Of a stretch of DNA of 64,000 bases, positions 48,744-57,416 are shown piece after piece. Each line of letters starts with the position of its first letter. Position 1 is the first letter of the stretch. The notes beneath the pieces are model-generated. The model was not told where the DNA came from. It made no database searches and was given only the letters and a program-made list of their open reading frames with translations. A program made the position numbers and the translations under genes. This DNA comes from Candidatus Flexicrinis affinis (GTDB lineage: Bacteria; Chloroflexota; Anaerolineae; Aggregatilineales; Phototrophicaceae), in the NCBI GenBank assembly GCA_016716525.1, contig JADJWE010000001.1:1674001-1738000 (forward strand). Direction: 5' to 3'.

Positions 48744-51700
48744 TCAGCGCCTCATCACCGCGGCAAAATCGCCACCTGCAGCCAATTCAATGCGCGCGCC
48801 CGAGGTTGGATCGACCCACCCTACCCTAAGCTCCTCGCCCGGCCGGAGTTCGAGCGTGACTGTGTCGGCTACAATCTCCCCGGGCAACCAGCTCGTCACG
48901 GCGCGCGCGGGCGGGCCATCGACCACCACACGCGGCATGCCGGACTCGTCGATCGCCTGTGCGAAGCGCCGCAGTCCACTGCGGAGAATGGTACTGTTCG
49001 ACCAGTAGAACGTGATCGTTCCGTCAGCGATCGCGTACGCCTCAAGCACGACCCCGTTTGCCCATGCAGCCCCGTCATCGATCGCCTGTGGTGGCGCGCT
49101 GTAGACTCGGGTCGGGGCTGCAACTTGCAGCGTGCCGATCTCGGTGCTGCTTCGATCGCCGGTCAGGATCATCGAGATGCGACCTGCCGCATGCGGCGGT
49201 ACGACCAAGGCGTGCGATAGACGCCATCGGTCGCCGATCCGCCACTGCGTTACCGGGAAGGGACGATCCAGCGAGAGTGTACTGATCCCGAAGCTGTCGC
49301 CGGATTCGGCGCGCCACTCCACGCGAACATCCGACGGCACCGGCAGCACCTTGACCGTCCACACGACGTCAATCACGATTGTGTCACCGGATGTCGCAGC
49401 AGCAGGCAGATCGTTGACAAGCGCCGCGCTGACTGTGCTGAGGTCGTACTCGTCGGCCGACGCCGGCACGAGCGCCGGCTCTCCGCGAACAACCTCCAGC
49501 TCGCCAACGATGAATGTCACGCCGGCAGGGTTCCCTGCGACATCGACCACGTCGAGCGCACGGCTCATTGCTGGATCGTACACCTCGACCCCGATCGCAT
49601 AGCGCCCGGGAGGCGTCCCGCCCGGCACGGTCAGCGAGGTCTGCTGCACGACGTACTGCTCCGGCCGCCAGTGCTGCGTCTCGAGTCCGCCCGGCCGATC
49701 GTCGGTAGTGCGTGCCACGTCGCGCCCGCTGGCGTCCTTGACGCGAACAACCGGTATCAGTTTGGGCGTGACCTCGTCAGCCGCCGTCCACGCAAAGGTC
49801 ATGGCCGTGACCGAACCGGCAGGAACAGGCTTATCCGCGATCTCTGCATCGAGCAGTGTCAGACCACTGGCGAACTCGACGGGGCGTTCGAGCCTCGCGT
49901 CCGCGAGGACGCCACTCTCGAATCGGCTCGATCGCAACGGATTCGGCAGCAAGTCATACGCGAGCTTGATTCCGATGCCCAGTATCCCGGCGAGTACGGC
50001 GGCAATCACGGCACGCTGCACATCACGCGCTGCCTCGAACCGCGTCACGAATACGACTGTGCGCCGGCCGCGCAGGACAGGCCACAACCCCAGCACCCCG
50101 ATCGTAGCAAGGATCGCGGCCGCGCTCGCAATCGTGGCGATTACCTGTGTGCGCGACGGCACGAGGCTGATCTCGACGGTCGATCGACCAGCCTCGACAT
50201 CGACCTGAACCAACCCGACTTCCGGGCTCGGACGGACTTCGGCGGACTCGCCGTCGATCATCGCCTGCCAATACGGGAGATACAGCCAGTCGAACGTCAG
50301 GGTCGTGGGCCGTTCCGACTCGACCGTGACGCGCCCCCACGTATTGCGCCACTCCGCCGCTTCGATACTGTACGTGTCGCCATCCGCGATACGCGGGACG
50401 AACGTATCAGATGCGTACTTGTCACGCAGCGCAGTTTCATCAGGCATCTCCGAGGTCCAGATCGGGACGTATTCGCCAAACGAAGACGACCCGACAAACC
50501 CCGACCTCGCTTCAAAGTCGAGGGCATCAACCACCGACTCTGGCTGATGTTCAGGAAGCGGGGTGCGGGTCGTCATCGGCAGCGCCCACAGCACCATCGC
50601 TGCGACCGGTATCACGACCGCGACGGCCTTGCCGTTCCAGCGCACCGCACGAGAGGCGATGACAACGCCGCCGAGGCCGGCGACCATCGCGAGCAGCAGG
50701 CTCGCCAAGCCCAACAGCCGCGTCGGGTACTGGGTATATCCAATGAGCGGTAGTGTACGCCACAGCGCCTCAGATGCAGGGGTGGTCATGAACATCATCA
50801 GGGCGATGGCAGCAACCGACAGAATTACGAGCCATGCCAGCCGCGCTCCCAAGCGGCGTAAGCCGAAAACGCTGATGGCGGCCACCAGCAGTTGAGGCCA
50901 GCCAAGCGCGACCGCCGCCGGCGCTTGCTGACGCGACGGATCCGCGGGTGTGGGAACGGCAAACGACTCCCACGCGCTGCGCAAGTTCTGCGTGACGTCG
51001 ATTTCGGACAACGCGCCGGTAATGGCATCGATCTTAATGTTCGGCGTCTCGCGGATAGCCGGGTACCAGTAGAACGAGGCAAGCAGCAGCCCCAACATCA
51101 AGGCGCCGACAACGCGCACCAGCTCCAACCCGCGCGATCGGCTGGCCGCTACGACGAACAGCCCGTATCCACCGATCAGCGCGCCGCCAATCACAGACGT
51201 GATGTTGTGCATCGGCACAAACAGCGCGGTCGACAGGACGACGGCGAGGAACGACCTACGCGACGGCGCGTCGGCCAGCAGCTTGATTGCCCACAACACC
51301 CACGGCAGGACCGCAAGCGCGGCGGTCTCGCTGGTCGTACCGCGCCACAGCGTATCGTAGACGATATACGGGGCGTAAACATAAGCTGCTGCCGCGACAA
51401 CTCCGGCGAAACTGCCGGCCCAAGCCGTCATCAGCAGGTACATGCCCAGCCCCGCCACCGCAACATAGAACGCCATCCCGAACAGCCACGCTTGCGTGAA
51501 GCTCAGGCCGGCCAGATGGAGCGCATGCATGGGGTACAGCGACAGCGGTGAGTAGTAGTTGAACAGCGGCGATCCGTAACCGTACACTGTCGCGACCGGG
51601 AATCTCGGCCAGAGGCTGCCGTCCTGCATGGCGTGCTCAAGGATCGGGAGTCGATACAGGTGAATCGTGCCGTCGGCCGTCTCCGGCATCACGCCCTGCA

Positions 51701-51788
51701 CGAACGGAATGATCGCCGCGCCGCACAGCAGCACGATCGCGGCGATCCCAGGCAGCACCCCAACGCGCGGGGATTGGAATCGAGACAT
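48744..51788 (-). CDS. Large polytopic membrane protein, YfhO/GT-C-like
   Basis: A 1014-residue integral membrane protein. About ten to twelve hydrophobic segments fill residues 10-420 (first GVLPGIAAIVLLCGAAIIPFV), with a GT-C-like ETADGTIHLYRLPILEHAMQDGSLWPRF loop after the first helix, as in lipid-linked-sugar transferases and related proteins. Two more helices lie near residues 560 and 620. The remainder is a beta-rich extracytoplasmic domain (residues about 650-1010). Function is a guess: membrane glycosyltransferase or polymer-linked enzyme that uses lipid-phosphate sugars. It precedes two GT2 genes by three and four bases. Confidence 0.75.
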   Translation of the reverse strand: MSRFQSPRVGVLPGIAAIVLLCGAAIIPFVQGVMPETADGTIHLYRLPILEHAMQDGSLWPRFPVATVYGYGSPLFNYYSPLSLYPMHALHLAGLSFTQAWLFGMAFYVAVAGLGMYLLMTAWAGSFAGVVAAAAYVYAPYIVYDTLWRGTTSETAALAVLPWVLWAIKLLADAPSRRSFLAVVLSTALFVPMHNITSVIGGALIGGYGLFVVAASRSRGLELVRVVGALMLGLLLASFYWYPAIRETPNIKIDAITGALSEIDVTQNLRSAWESFAVPTPADPSRQQAPAAVALGWPQLLVAAISVFGLRRLGARLAWLVILSVAAIALMMFMTTPASEALWRTLPLIGYTQYPTRLLGLASLLLAMVAGLGGVVIASRAVRWNGKAVAVVIPVAAMVLWALPMTTRTPLPEHQPESVVDALDFEARSGFVGSSSFGEYVPIWTSEMPDETALRDKYASDTFVPRIADGDTYSIEAAEWRNTWGRVTVESERPTTLTFDWLYLPYWQAMIDGESAEVRPSPEVGLVQVDVEAGRSTVEISLVPSRTQVIATIASAAAILATIGVLGLWPVLRGRRTVVFVTRFEAARDVQRAVIAAVLAGILGIGIKLAYDLLPNPLRSSRFESGVLADARLERPVEFASGLTLLDAEIADKPVPAGSVTAMTFAWTAADEVTPKLIPVVRVKDASGRDVARTTDDRPGGLETQHWRPEQYVVQQTSLTVPGGTPPGRYAIGVEVYDPAMSRALDVVDVAGNPAGVTFIVGELEVVRGEPALVPASADEYDLSTVSAALVNDLPAAATSGDTIVIDVVWTVKVLPVPSDVRVEWRAESGDSFGISTLSLDRPFPVTQWRIGDRWRLSHALVVPPHAAGRISMILTGDRSSTEIGTLQVAAPTRVYSAPPQAIDDGAAWANGVVLEAYAIADGTITFYWSNSTILRSGLRRFAQAIDESGMPRVVVDGPPARAVTSWLPGEIVADTVTLELRPGEELRVGWVDPTSGARIELAAGGDFAAVMRR

Positions 51789-51926
51789 TTAGCGGACCTC
51801 CGCCGCCGATTCTAACGACTCCTCCCGCGAACACATAGCGGGAAATCTTTGGCATTGCGACACAGTTTTCGGTTACTATAAGATACATTCAGCGTGTTTG
51901 CGCGAAATCCTAAGGAGCGTTTGGCC

Positions 51927-52298
51927 TTGACCAAATCTCGTACAGAACAACTGCTCGAACGGCTGCGCGAACTGCTTTCGTCAACGGGCGATATCGAGGG
52001 CGCCGTTGTCGTGAGCGTGGACGGACTGGCGATTGCATCCGCGCTGCAGGCCGGCGTCGAGGAAGACCGCATCAGTGCGATGTCGGCGGTGATGCTGTCG
52101 CTGGGCGAGCGGATTTCGGGCGAGCTGGGCCGCGGCGAACTTGAGCAGGTACAGGTGCGCGGCGTCAACGGGTTTGCGATCCTCAACGCTGTCGGCGAGG
52201 AGGCCGTGCTCACGGTCATGGCGCGCAAGGAAGCCCGCTTGGGCTTGATCCTGTTGGAAATCTCGCGCACCGTCAAAGACCTGCTCCCGCTGATATAA
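51927..52298 (+). CDS. Roadblock/LC7-domain protein
   Basis: A 123-residue single-domain roadblock/LC7 protein, a fold that in bacteria (MglB-like) can act as a GTPase-activating dimer. The domain is ELLSSTGDIEGAVVVSVDGLAIASAL, with ISAMSAVMLSLGERISGEL and QVRGVNGFAILNAV and a closing LLEISRTVKDLLPLI. I start at TTG 51927 because AAGGAG lies nine bases before it; the GTG at 51894 has no such site. TTGCGA and TATAAG (51855-51860, 51877-51882) suggest a promoter. No MglA-type GTPase is in the window. It is followed by a response regulator, 18 bases on. Confidence 0.8.
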   Translation: MTKSRTEQLLERLRELLSSTGDIEGAVVVSVDGLAIASALQAGVEEDRISAMSAVMLSLGERISGELGRGELEQVQVRGVNGFAILNAVGEEAVLTVMARKEARLGLILLEISRTVKDLLPLI

Positions 52299-52316
52299 CC
52301 CCTGCGAGGCCCGCGC

Positions 52317-53171
52317 ATGGGCGGCTCTCACCTCCTAATTGTCGAAGACAATGTCGACCTCAACGAGATGGTCTGCGAGCTGTTCGAGCGCGAAGGCTAC
52401 GTCGTCATGCCGGCCTTCACCGGAACAGAGGCGCTCGAAATCACGCGCAGCAAACGGGTCGACCTCGCGCTGCTCGACGTGAGATTGCCGGATATAGACG
52501 GCTTCGCCGTGTTTCGTCACCTGAGGGAAAACCCGGAAACACGCCGCATACCCGTGATCCTGTTGACCGAACGTCGCGAACGTTCCAACAGGCTTCATGG
52601 GCTTGAGCTGGGCGTGGTCGACTACATCACTAAACCATTCGACTCCTACGAACTGAAGCTGCGCGTGCGAAACGCGCTCAGCCGCTCGCAAATGCGCAAG
52701 TCGTCCAACCCGGTGACGGAGTTTCCGCTTGCACCGGAGACCGATCGCAAGCTGGCGCAGTTGTTCGCGTACGCGTCGGAGTGGACGGCGTTTCAGCTCA
52801 GCTTGGTAGACATCGACCGATTCAAGAACGAATACGGGTTCATCGCCGGCGCCGACCTGCTGCGCGCGGTTGCGCTCACCCTGCGCAGCGTTCTGCGCGA
52901 TCTCGATCAGGAGAGCGCGTACGTCGGACATGTGACGACTGACGACATCGTGTTCCTCGTTCCGCCGAATGTGGCCGACAAGGTTGTGGAGTCGCTCAAG
53001 TCCCGGCTAGCCGACGTGTTCCCGCGGTTCCTCCCGCCGAAGGCCCGGCAAGAGGGCGCGCGTCCGGTCGACATTCGCCTCGCGCGCGTCAATCACGACA
53101 ATCCCTCGGCAAAGAGTGTCGATGCCTTGCGAACGACGCTTAAGTCCTCGTTGAGTTCTATCGTGTACTAA
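52317..53171 (+). CDS. Response regulator with degenerate GGDEF-like output
   Basis: A 284-residue response regulator. The receiver domain is intact (HLLIVEDNVDL, phospho-Asp in LALLDVRLPDIDGF near residue 54, the Thr in ILLTERRER, the Lys in ITKPFDSYELKLRVR near 104). Residues about 130-275 look like a GGDEF-type domain by order of strands (DIDRFKNEYGFIAGADLLRAVALTLRSVLR), but the GGDEF signature is replaced by HVTTDDIVFLV, so it is not likely to make cyclic-di-GMP. It may bind a nucleotide or partner protein. Likely works with the roadblock protein. No kinase is adjacent; the soluble kinase at 6676 is a candidate. Confidence 0.8.
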   Translation: MGGSHLLIVEDNVDLNEMVCELFEREGYVVMPAFTGTEALEITRSKRVDLALLDVRLPDIDGFAVFRHLRENPETRRIPVILLTERRERSNRLHGLELGVVDYITKPFDSYELKLRVRNALSRSQMRKSSNPVTEFPLAPETDRKLAQLFAYASEWTAFQLSLVDIDRFKNEYGFIAGADLLRAVALTLRSVLRDLDQESAYVGHVTTDDIVFLVPPNVADKVVESLKSRLADVFPRFLPPKARQEGARPVDIRLARVNHDNPSAKSVDALRTTLKSSLSSIVY

Positions 53172-53178
53172 AATGCAA

Positions 53179-53206
53179 AGTTGAGAGTGCTGAGTGATGA
53201 GAGACG
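53179..53206. repeat. Four degenerate 7-bp repeats
   Basis: AGTTGAG, AGTGCTG, AGTGATG and AGAGACG follow one another in the non-coding stretch after the response regulator gene. They share the AGTT/AGTG core with the heptads at 32527-32568. Confidence 0.5.
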
Positions 53207-53292
53207 CGTATGCGCCGCGCTCTGTCACCCGATCAATACTCCAAGATCGACAGCCGCGTCTAACAACAAACGAATACCGGCTTGAATCGAAA

Positions 53293-53312
53293 GCGGGGCC
53301 GCGAAGCCCCGC
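53293..53312. terminator. Bidirectional terminator
   Basis: A 7-bp GC-rich stem (GCGGGGC with GCCCCGC) with CTGCTTTT on the plus side and TTTCGATT on the minus side lies between two convergent genes (stops at 53171 and 53339). Confidence 0.7.
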
Positions 53313-53338
53313 CTGCTTTTAACGTTCTGCTGCTAGAA

Positions 53339-53761
53339 CTAGTTCTCGCTCACCTGCGAGCGGCGTGCGATACGGCGCAGGCCCTGATACGCGGGATTGC
53401 CCTGAATCTGCGCCCAGCGCCCCGCCCCGCCATCGGTGTGCCACTCGACAACGTACAATCCTTCGGGGTCTTCGTACTCCAGCACGGGCACTAGGCCGAA
53501 CAGCATCTGGCGCACAACCCCGATCAGGTCCTTGCGCTTCTCGCCCATCCGAAGCACGAAGTACTTGCCCGGTTCCCACTCGAAACGCACCAGCATGCCG
53601 TTCCAGTTGCCTTCCATCTTGATCGGCACCGTCCACTGCGTGCAGATCATCGACAGACCCTGCAACCGGTTCTTCCACAGCGTGTGGTTGATGCGCTCTT
53701 CGATGTAATACGGGCGTGGTTCCGGTGTACTGTAGAACCACTTGCGGGCGTCCGTCGCCAT
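53339..53761 (-). CDS. Hypothetical protein
   Basis: A 140-residue soluble protein that I do not recognise. It has an aromatic-rich N-terminus (ARKWFYSTPEPRPYYIEERINHTLWKNRLQGL in pieces) and strand-like segments MLVRFEWEPGKYFVLRMGEK and GLYVVEWHTDGGAGRWA. The fold may be a small alpha/beta or beta-barrel domain. There is no signal peptide. AGGAAGCGC precedes the ATG, and the gene has a terminator behind it, so it is a stand-alone unit. Confidence 0.65.
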   Translation of the reverse strand: MATDARKWFYSTPEPRPYYIEERINHTLWKNRLQGLSMICTQWTVPIKMEGNWNGMLVRFEWEPGKYFVLRMGEKRKDLIGVVRQMLFGLVPVLEYEDPEGLYVVEWHTDGGAGRWAQIQGNPAYQGLRRIARRSQVSEN

Positions 53762-53921
53762 TGCGCTTCCTCGCTCGTACTGCCGACTGTGCGTGACGGC
53801 GGCATTGTACCGCGCGCCTGCCCTACGCGCCAGTGCAGCATCCCCTACAGCGACTTGCCACGAACTGCGTTTTGGTCCAAGATGAACAAGGACATTCTGT
53901 ATCTGGTCGTGGAGGGTTGTT

Positions 53922-55121
53922 ATGCGAAAGCTTTCTCTGCTCGTCGTCGCGGCAGGGCTTGCGCTGTTGATGTTGTCGGCTGCCGCCGCGCCGTTTCAAC
54001 AGCAGACCATTGAAGTTGGCGGCAGCGTGACCGTGATCGTGGACGACGAGGGGCCAGCCGCGGCAGCACCGGTCATCCTGACGATCAGTGAACCCAGCGT
54101 GGTGACATTGTTGGCGACCTCGGCAGACGAGACCGACCCGGTGATTCGTTTCGGCGACGCCTACGGACGGGAGATTATCACCATCGACAACAACCCGTCG
54201 TCAGAGGTTGCGGTCAAAGCGACCGACGCGGCCTTCGACAACACGCTTCTGATCGCCGGGCAGTACGTCGTGCTGGTCGGGCGCAGCGGGCTGGCTGGCT
54301 CGGGCGAAATCACGTTGAGCGTGCTTCCCGGCGACGCAGGCGCAATCGGGATCGGCAGCATTCAGGTCATAGAAGGCGAGCTTGCGCCATTCGAACGTTA
54401 CCAGTTGGACATGAATCTCGAAGCCGGTGAGGTCATCTCGGTCGCTGCGATCGGCAAAGAGCCGGAGTACGACCTGCGCCTGAACCTGCGCGACCCGGCC
54501 GGCAGCGTCATTGCGCGCAATGACGACAACGACACGTTCGATTTGTTCTTGAGCGACCTCGATCCCCGCCTGTATCGCGTAACGATCGGCGAGGCCGGCG
54601 TCTATACACTCCAACTTCGTCCATTCAACGATCAGGAAACCGGCACGTTTGCGCTTGTCATCCAGCGGCACGGCAAGCTCAGCGGCGAACCACGCACCGA
54701 GACCCTGACCGGCTCGTCCGAAGTGCGCGCCCGGAACACGTTCTATGTCGACTTCGAGGCTGGCGAGATCGTCCGGCTGACCGCACGCGCGCTCAACGAC
54801 AGCCTCGATCCCGAGATCGAAGTTCTGACGCCGGACGCGATCTACGTCGCATCCAATGACGATCACGGCACCGAAGCGACCGATCTTGGCCGCTTTGACG
54901 CACGGGTCGAGCGCCTGACTATCGAGGAAACCGGCGCGTACGAACTCAACGTCAACAGCGTCTCCGGCCGCGGCGAGTTCGAGGTCGTGATCGAGCGGTT
55001 CGGTGTCTTCAGCGCGGCAGACCTTCCGCCGATCGACACCAGCGCCGGGCAAGTGATCGTTGTGACACCGGCCCCAGCCGACAGCATTCCGCCTGAGGCC
55101 ACTGCCGAGCCGTCGAGCTAG
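53922..55121 (+). CDS. Secreted protein with repeated PPC-like beta domains
   Basis: A 399-residue exported protein. The signal peptide MRKLSLLVVAAGLALLMLSA is followed by AAAPF and a type I site. Three to four repeats of a prepeptidase C-terminal-like domain follow, each with a DPxI or YDLRL strand and an ending such as VYTLQLRPFNDQETGTFALVI near residue 230 or AYELNVNSVSGRGEFEVVI near 350. No catalytic motif is visible, so a structural or adhesive role outside the cell is likely. The Thr- and Pro-rich C-terminus (VTPAPADSIPPEATAEPSS) is probably flexible. GGAGGG lies five bases before the ATG. It is directly followed by a CYTH gene. Confidence 0.75.
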   Translation: MRKLSLLVVAAGLALLMLSAAAAPFQQQTIEVGGSVTVIVDDEGPAAAAPVILTISEPSVVTLLATSADETDPVIRFGDAYGREIITIDNNPSSEVAVKATDAAFDNTLLIAGQYVVLVGRSGLAGSGEITLSVLPGDAGAIGIGSIQVIEGELAPFERYQLDMNLEAGEVISVAAIGKEPEYDLRLNLRDPAGSVIARNDDNDTFDLFLSDLDPRLYRVTIGEAGVYTLQLRPFNDQETGTFALVIQRHGKLSGEPRTETLTGSSEVRARNTFYVDFEAGEIVRLTARALNDSLDPEIEVLTPDAIYVASNDDHGTEATDLGRFDARVERLTIEETGAYELNVNSVSGRGEFEVVIERFGVFSAADLPPIDTSAGQVIVVTPAPADSIPPEATAEPSS

Positions 55122-55123
55122 CG

Positions 55124-55795
55124 ATGACGTACGAGATCGAACTGAAATCGCTGCTCGGCGGGCGTGACGCTGCGGACGCTCTGCGCGCGAAGCTGCTTGA
55201 ACGTCAAGCGCAGCTCGTCGAGCAGAGCAAGCAGCTCAATCACTACTTCATGGGCAGCGCACTGCCATCGCTCGCGACCCGCATGACGAGTCACCTTTCG
55301 CCCCGTGACGCGGCGCTGCTCGACAGCATCACCGTCGCTGCACGTTCGGCATCGGTCCGTACCCGGTTGCTCAATGATGCGGTGCTGCTCATCGTCAAGG
55401 CGGCGGTGGACGACACGACCAGCGAAAACGGCATACAGCGCCGCGAGTTCGAGGCCTTAGTCACCACGCTAGACCTGAACGCGCTGGACAACGAAGTGGT
55501 GGCGGCTGGATATCAGGTTCAGGCGCGCTGGTCACGGGAACGCGATGCGTATCAGTTGGCGGACGGGACGGTCGTGTGCATCGACCGCAACGCGGGCTAT
55601 GGTTATCTGGCGGAGTTCGAGCGCGTGGTTGACGACGCCGATCGTGCGGCAGAAGTGGAAGCCGAACTGCGCCGGCTGATGGCCGAACTCGACTGCGAGG
55701 AGTTAGCGCAGGATCGCCTTGAGCGCATGTTCGCCCACTACAACGCCAACTGGCCGGACTACTACGGCACGGACAGGACGTTCGTCATCGAATAA
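55124..55795 (+). CDS. CYTH-domain protein
   Basis: A 223-residue CYTH (triphosphate tunnel metalloenzyme) protein. The ExExK motif is EIELK at residues 4-8. Other acidic strands such as TVVCIDRNAGYGYLAEFERV near 155 and the RTRLLNDAVLLIVKAA strand near 80 supply the tunnel residues. Such proteins act on triphosphates, for instance as polyphosphatase, adenylate cyclase or thiamine triphosphatase, or bind inositol-type ligands. Nothing here fixes the substrate. It begins two bases after the PPC gene stop and is followed by a terminator. Confidence 0.85.
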   Translation: MTYEIELKSLLGGRDAADALRAKLLERQAQLVEQSKQLNHYFMGSALPSLATRMTSHLSPRDAALLDSITVAARSASVRTRLLNDAVLLIVKAAVDDTTSENGIQRREFEALVTTLDLNALDNEVVAAGYQVQARWSRERDAYQLADGTVVCIDRNAGYGYLAEFERVVDDADRAAEVEAELRRLMAELDCEELAQDRLERMFAHYNANWPDYYGTDRTFVIE

Positions 55796-55802
55796 GTACC
55801 AA

Positions 55803-55832
55803 CCGGCGCGCTGAAGGGTTTCAGCGCGCCGG
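55803..55832. terminator. Bidirectional terminator between CYTH and thyA genes
   Basis: A perfect 12-bp stem (CCGGCGCGCTGA with TCAGCGCGCCGG, loop of six) followed on the plus strand by CCTTCTCTT. It lies between the convergent stops at 55795 and 55840. Confidence 0.82.
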
Positions 55833-55839
55833 CCTTCTC

Positions 55840-56820
55840 TTATGCCCCGCGGCTCTGAAATTCCTTGCGGTCTTCCTCGTTGAAGCCGCCGACCACGGTG
55901 ATCTCGCCGCGAATGAGCGGGTGCGGGTCGTACCCTTCGAGCGCAAAGTCCTCGTAAACGAACGAGTCCAGCTCGGTCTTGGCCGGGTTGATGCGCATTG
56001 CCGGGAACGGACGCGGCTCGCGGCTCAACTGTTCCCGTACCTGCTCCAAATGATTGCTGTAGATGTGCGCGTCACCCAGTGAGTGGATGAACTCGCCCGG
56101 TGCGTAGCCACACACTTGCGCCATGATGAGTGTCAACAGCGCGTAACTGGCAATATTGAACGGAACGCCGAGGAAGAGGTCGGCGCTGCGCTGGAACAAC
56201 ATGCAGCTCAGGCGCCCTTCCTGCACGTTGAACTGAAATAGCGTGTGACAGGGCGGAATCGCCATCGACGTGCCGGGCGCGGCCATCTCGTAGATGTACT
56301 CCGGGTTCCAGGCGCTCACGACGACGTGCTTTCGATCCGGGTACTTCTTTAGTTTCTGCACTGCCCACGTCAACTGGTCGATCTCACGGCCATCCGAGGC
56401 GGGCCAGCGCCGCCACTGACGCCCGTACACCGGGCCAAGTTCGCCCCACCGGGCCGCAAAGTCGGCATCGTCGCGAATCTTGCCGATGAACGACTCCTCG
56501 GTCAACTCGGGCACGCTGCCGGCGGACGCGGCTTTCTTGTACTCCTTGTACGCCCAGTCGTCCCAGATGTGCACGTTGTTGTCGACCAGATACTTGATGT
56601 TGGCATCGCCGCGCAGAAACCACACCAGTTCGTGGATGATCGCCTTCGCATACACTTTCTTGGTGGTCAGCAGCGGGAAACCCTGAGACAAGTCGAAGCG
56701 CATCATGCGGCCGAACACGCTGCGCAAGCCGATACCCGTGTTGAACTCCTTCTTCTCGACGCCGTTGTCGAGCACGTCTTGAAGCAGGTCGAGGTACTGA
56801 TGCTCCGGGTGTCGTGTCAT
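55840..56820 (-). CDS. thyA: Thymidylate synthase
   Basis: Methylates dUMP to dTMP using methylene-tetrahydrofolate. At 326 residues it is longer than the 264-residue E. coli form, with an inserted segment after VHIWDDW (residues about 85-130), as in other long ThyA proteins. The catalytic Cys is in MAIPPCHTLFQFNV, the dUMP-binding RSADLFLGVPFNIASYALL and DAHIYSNHLEQV are intact. I start at ATG 56820, which overlaps the dcd stop by four bases; the upstream frame to 57042 would lie inside dcd. The pair supplies dUMP and then dTMP. Confidence 0.96.
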   Translation of the reverse strand: MTRHPEHQYLDLLQDVLDNGVEKKEFNTGIGLRSVFGRMMRFDLSQGFPLLTTKKVYAKAIIHELVWFLRGDANIKYLVDNNVHIWDDWAYKEYKKAASAGSVPELTEESFIGKIRDDADFAARWGELGPVYGRQWRRWPASDGREIDQLTWAVQKLKKYPDRKHVVVSAWNPEYIYEMAAPGTSMAIPPCHTLFQFNVQEGRLSCMLFQRSADLFLGVPFNIASYALLTLIMAQVCGYAPGEFIHSLGDAHIYSNHLEQVREQLSREPRPFPAMRINPAKTELDSFVYEDFALEGYDPHPLIRGEITVVGGFNEEDRKEFQSRGA

Positions 56821-57416
56821 GCGTCGCTCCTTTTCGTAGCAGGCTGATCGGGGTCGTCGCCGATCCTGCTGCCCTGCGCGCTGTCCTGATTCCGGTATTT
56901 CGCTTCCGCCTTCTTCCAGTACGGCGTGTCGACCGGTGTGCTCAGCGGTTCGAACGTCACCGAACACACGCGCATCCCCGGATAGAGCGCAACCGGCATC
57001 TGCCCGTGATTGGCGAGTTCGAGGACGATTCTTCCGCGCCAACCAGGGTCGATCACGCTTGCCGTGGCATGGACGATGATTCCGAGCCTGCCGAGGCTGC
57101 TTCGCCCTTCGAGCCGCCCGACGATGTCATCCGGCAGTTCAACGCGTTCGAGAGTGATACCAAGCACAAAGCTGCCCGGATGCAGCACGAAGGGTTGCTC
57201 CGGCCCTACCGTCAGCGACTTCATGATGCTTTGGCTGGCACTCGGGTCGCGCACGTCGATAAACGGGTGGCGGTTGTACTCGAACACGCTGAACTCGCCG
57301 CTCAGCCGTAGGTCAAGCGAGCATGAGCCAAGCTGTGTGGCAATGTCCGGCGCGGGGTCGACGATGATGCGGTTTTCCCCGAGCAGGCGCTTGATGTCGC
57401 GGTCGCTAAAGATCAC
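56817..57416 (-). CDS. dcd: dCTP deaminase
   Basis: Deaminates dCTP to dUTP (or to dUMP if bifunctional), the source of dUMP for ThyA. The 199 residues contain the family motif GRLEGRSSLGRLGIIVHATASVIDPGWRGRIVLEL (in pieces) with the catalytic Glu near residue 130. A helical C-terminus (SRIGDDPDQP) is normal. It overlaps the enolase-superfamily gene upstream and thyA downstream by four bases each. Confidence 0.94.
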   Translation of the reverse strand: MIFSDRDIKRLLGENRIIVDPAPDIATQLGSCSLDLRLSGEFSVFEYNRHPFIDVRDPSASQSIMKSLTVGPEQPFVLHPGSFVLGITLERVELPDDIVGRLEGRSSLGRLGIIVHATASVIDPGWRGRIVLELANHGQMPVALYPGMRVCSVTFEPLSTPVDTPYWKKAEAKYRNQDSAQGSRIGDDPDQPATKRSDA

